DNA from: Acidobacteriota bacterium
GTDB lineage: Bacteria; Acidobacteriota; Vicinamibacteria; Vicinamibacterales; SCN-69-37
Length of the DNA: 11,246 nucleotides
Reading direction: 5' to 3'
NCBI GenBank assembly: GCA_024653875.1
Contig: JANLHE010000177.1
Location: 1-11,246, forward strand
The position numbers were made by a program, and so were the translations under genes. Every line of letters begins with the position of its first letter. Position 1 is the stretch's first letter. The notes under the pieces were generated by a model, which was given only the letters and a program-made list of their open reading frames with translations, searched no databases and had not been told where the DNA came from. Shown piece by piece: positions 7,101 through 11,246 of the stretch.

Positions 7101-7869
7101 GATAGGCGGCTGGCCGGTCTATTCGTACGGCGTGCTGCTGGCGGCGGCGTACCTGATTGGCCTGCAGCTTGGCGTGGTGCGCGCCCGGCGCGCGGGCGTG
7201 GACCCGGCCCGGATCATGGACCTCGGGATCTACCTGATCATCGCGGCGCTGGTCGGCGCCAAGCTGATGCTCGTCGCGGTGGACTTCGACTACTTCCGCC
7301 AGAATCCCGGCGAGATCCTGTCGCTGGTCCGCGCGGGGGGCGTGTTTTACGGCGGCCTCATCGCGGCCGTGGCCGTGGGCCTGTGGCTGGTGCGCAAGTA
7401 CAAGCTGCCGGTCTGGTCGACCGCCGACCTGATGGCGCCCGGCATCGCGCTCGGGCATGTGGTCGGCCGCTTCGGCTGCCTGATGGCCGGCTGCTGCTAC
7501 GGACGCCCCACCGATGTTCCCTGGGCCATCACGTTCACCGATCCCGCCGCCGCCGCCAACGTCGGCACCCCGCTGGGGATCCCCCTGCATCCGACCCAGA
7601 TGTACGACGCCGGCGCCGAGTTGATCATTCTCGGGCTGCTGCTGTTCACCGAGCGCAAGGGCCGGCGGTTCGCGGGCCGCACGTTCTGGGCCTATCTTCT
7701 GCTCTACGGGATCTCGCGTTTCGTCATCGAGTTCTACCGCGGCGACATCAACCGCGGCACCATCGGCGGCGCCCTGTCGACCTCCCAGTTTATCTCGGCG
7801 CTGCTGGTGCCGCTCAGTCTCGCGATGCTCGTCTACCTGCGCCGCGTGGCGCGGGCCGCGAAGGCCTGA
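7081..7869 (+). CDS. lgt: Phosphatidylglycerol--prolipoprotein diacylglyceryl transferase
   Basis: Lgt is a polytopic inner-membrane enzyme that transfers diacylglycerol from phosphatidylglycerol to the lipobox cysteine, the first step of lipoprotein maturation. The product has 262 residues and about seven hydrophobic segments. The N-terminus MHPILFEIGGWPVYSYG is the standard Lgt opening, which fixes the start despite a 20-base overlap with lspA and no clear Shine-Dalgarno sequence. The signature region is GRFGCLMAGCCYGR (129-142), with R130 and R142. It carries three cysteines (C133, C138, C139) where E. coli has GRFGNFINGELWGR. LHPTQMYD and EFYRGD (R220, probably equivalent to E. coli R239) follow. 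At residue 90 a tyrosine (GGVFYGG) stands where E. coli has the functionally important H103 (SFHGG). I believe Tyr variants occur in other lineages, so this is not evidence of inactivity. Confidence 0.95.
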   Translation: MHPILFEIGGWPVYSYGVLLAAAYLIGLQLGVVRARRAGVDPARIMDLGIYLIIAALVGAKLMLVAVDFDYFRQNPGEILSLVRAGGVFYGGLIAAVAVGLWLVRKYKLPVWSTADLMAPGIALGHVVGRFGCLMAGCCYGRPTDVPWAITFTDPAAAANVGTPLGIPLHPTQMYDAGAELIILGLLLFTERKGRRFAGRTFWAYLLLYGISRFVIEFYRGDINRGTIGGALSTSQFISALLVPLSLAMLVYLRRVARAAKA

Positions 7870-7875
7870 TCGCGC

Positions 7876-8826
7876 ATGTCCGGCCACACGCGGCTGGTGG
7901 TGGGCCCCGACGCGGAGGGGGCGCGCCTCGATCTGTTCCTGGCGAGCCACCTGGACGGCGTGTCGCGATCCCAGGTCGCGCGCCTGATTCGCGACGGCCG
8001 CGTCTTTCTCTCGGCCGGCGAGGTCAAGGCCAGCCTGCCGGTCACGCGGGATCTGGTCATCGAGGTGGACGTGCCGCCGCCGCTGCCCGCCACGCCGGGC
8101 GCCGAGGCGCTGCCGCTGTCGATCCTTTACAACGACGCCGACCTGCTCGTGATCGACAAACCCGCAGGCATGGTGGTGCATCCGGCGGCCGGACACGCCA
8201 CCGGCACGCTGGTCAACGCGCTGCTGCACCACGTGAAAGATCTGTCGGGCATCGGCGGCGCCGAACGCCCCGGCATCGTCCACCGGCTGGATCGCGGTAC
8301 GTCGGGCGTGATGGTGATTGCGAAGAACGACCGGACGCACCGCGCGCTGTCCGCGCAGTTTCACGACCGCCTGGTCCGCAAGGAATACCTGGCGCTGGTC
8401 TGGGGCGCGCCGAAGGCGGGCATGCGCATCGACGACCCGCTCGGCCGGGATCCCAATCATCGCCAGCGCATGTCGGGCCGCGCCCGCCGCGGCCGCACCG
8501 CGCTCACCGACGTCGTGGAGGTGGAAGCGTTGCGCGGCGTGTCGCTCGTGCGCGTGTCCATCGGCACGGGGCGCACGCACCAAATCCGCGTGCACCTGAG
8601 CGAACACCACCATCCGCTGGCGGGCGACGCGTTGTACGGGGGCGTGAAAAAGCGGCTGCCCACGCATCTGGCCGCACTTGCCAAGCTTGAGCGCCCCTTC
8701 CTGCACGCCGCGCGCCTGTCGTTCACCCATCCGGCCGACGGCCGCCTGCTGACGTTCGAGGCGCCGCTGCCGCCCGACCTGCACGCGGTCATCACCGCGC
8801 TGCGCCACACCGCGTCGCGGGTGTGA
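7876..8826 (+). CDS. RluA-family 23S rRNA pseudouridine synthase, RluD-like
   Basis: This enzyme isomerises uridine to pseudouridine in RNA. The RluD type acts on helix 69 of 23S rRNA (positions 1911, 1915 and 1917 in E. coli). The product has 316 residues. An N-terminal S4 RNA-binding domain covers about 13-65 (RLDLFLASHL, VSRSQVARLIRDGRV). The catalytic domain opens with LLVIDKPAGMVVHPA. The catalytic motif is HRLDRGTSG with D139, the same residue number as the E. coli RluD aspartate. GTGRTHQIRVHL and GDALYGG follow. The S4 domain and domain spacing favour RluD over RluA, but RluC-like specificity cannot be excluded, so no gene symbol is given. It lies 6 bases after lgt and probably shares its transcript. 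An AAGG at 7861-7864 is a distant and weak ribosome-binding site. Confidence 0.92.
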   Translation: MSGHTRLVVGPDAEGARLDLFLASHLDGVSRSQVARLIRDGRVFLSAGEVKASLPVTRDLVIEVDVPPPLPATPGAEALPLSILYNDADLLVIDKPAGMVVHPAAGHATGTLVNALLHHVKDLSGIGGAERPGIVHRLDRGTSGVMVIAKNDRTHRALSAQFHDRLVRKEYLALVWGAPKAGMRIDDPLGRDPNHRQRMSGRARRGRTALTDVVEVEALRGVSLVRVSIGTGRTHQIRVHLSEHHHPLAGDALYGGVKKRLPTHLAALAKLERPFLHAARLSFTHPADGRLLTFEAPLPPDLHAVITALRHTASRV

Positions 8827-8830
8827 GACG

Positions 8831-8836
8831 AAAGGA
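8831..8836 (+). promoter_or_regulatory. Shine-Dalgarno site supporting the GTG start of the Nudix gene
   Basis: AAAGGA stands six bases upstream of GTG 8843, in the 16-base gap after the pseudouridine synthase gene. It fixes this start and suggests translation from the operon message rather than from a leaderless transcript. Confidence 0.65.
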
Positions 8837-8842
8837 CCCGCC

Positions 8843-9353
8843 GTGTCTGTCCCCCGCTCACCCGAGGTGCTCTTTGAGGGGCGCGTCATTCGCGTCGAGC
8901 GCGAGACCGTGACGCTCGACAACGGGCACACCACCACCATCGAAGCCGTGCGGCACCGGGGCTCGGTCGTGATGCTGGCGCAGCCGTCACCCGATCAGAT
9001 CGTGCTGATCCGCCAGTACCGTCCCGTGATTCAGCGCTGGATCTGGGAACTGCCCGCCGGCAGCCTGGACGCCGGTGAAGCCCCCGACACGGCGGTGGTC
9101 AGGGAATGTGAAGAGGAGATTGGCCTGACACCCCGCCGCGTCACCCGGCTGGCCTCGTGGTACCCCACGCCGGGCTTCTGCGACGAGATCATGCACTTCT
9201 ATCTGTGCGAAGACCTGGTCACGCCGGCCGGCCCCGTGGCGCAGGATGCAGACGAGCAGATCGAACCGGCCACCGTCTCGCTGGCCGACCTGCGGGCCAT
9301 GATTGATGACGGGCGGGTGGTGGATATGAAGACCGTCGTCGCGCTGTCCCTGC

Positions 9354-9367
<14 letters not shown>
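8843..9367 (+). CDS. Nudix hydrolase, ADP-ribose pyrophosphatase-like
   Basis: This is a cytoplasmic Nudix pyrophosphohydrolase of 174 residues. The Nudix box Gx5Ex7REUxEExGU is complete: G73, E79, then R87-E88-C89-E90-E91-E92-I93-G94-L95, with cysteine in the hydrophobic U position. Before it, IRQYRPVIQRWIWELPAGSL is cut by no gap and matches the ADP-ribose pyrophosphatase group. After it, the YPTPGFCDE segment supplies the proline-containing loop typical of ADP-ribose hydrolases (NudF type). The likely reaction is ADP-ribose to AMP plus ribose 5-phosphate; other sugar-nucleotide diphosphates remain possible. The start is GTG with a well-spaced AAAGGA. It is the last gene of the + strand operon, and its final 14 bases overlap the end of the convergent lon gene. 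Confidence 0.93.

Positions 9368-11246
<1,879 letters not shown>

Noticed and set aside
7009..8940. 643-codon open frame on the - strand across lspA, lgt and the pseudouridine synthase gene
   Set aside because: It crosses three real genes and their junctions, is low-complexity Arg/Gln/His-rich, and has no family signature.

Overview
This is a GC-rich bacterial chromosomal window, with G or C in most third codon positions. It is packed with core housekeeping genes. The only stretch without a gene longer than 50 bases is about 110 bases, at 3001-3110. The gene families, the cysteine-rich Lgt signature and the inverted-repeat element would fit an Acidobacteriota-like or other deep-branching GC-rich Gram-negative lineage. 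That placement is an inference, and no taxonomic marker in the window settles it. I see no rRNA, tRNA, CRISPR array, insertion sequence or phage gene.

Left block (2-3000, + strand). The 3' part of moaE (large subunit of molybdopterin synthase) overlaps moaD (its small sulfur-carrier subunit). Next come prfA (release factor RF1) and prmC, the methyltransferase that modifies the GGQ glutamine of RF1; these two overlap by ATGA. A HINT-type HIT hydrolase gene follows, and its start codon lies directly behind a perfect TATAAT box that spans the prmC stop codon.

Middle (3001-3829). The gap after the HIT gene holds a compact inverted pair of GTAG-headed hairpins (3019-3090) that looks like a REP doublet or REPIN. 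After it a HAD-family phosphatase runs on the - strand. It diverges from ileS across a 35-base AT-rich spacer that appears to carry two overlapping, opposed -10 boxes.

Right block (3830-9367, + strand). ileS, lspA, lgt, an rluD-type pseudouridine synthase gene and an ADP-ribose pyrophosphatase-like Nudix gene are tightly spaced and probably form one operon. lspA and lgt supply two of the steps of bacterial lipoprotein maturation: Lgt adds diacylglycerol to the lipobox cysteine and LspA then removes the signal peptide. ileS-lspA is a classic gene pair.

Far right (9354-11246, - strand). The ATP-dependent protease gene lon enters from beyond the window. It lacks its N-terminal part here and converges on the Nudix gene with a 14-base tail-to-tail overlap.

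I found no large undescribed system. The most interesting signals are the REPIN-like element with compensatory changes between its two arms, the two TATAAT boxes placed for leaderless transcripts, and some motif variants in Lgt and IleS.
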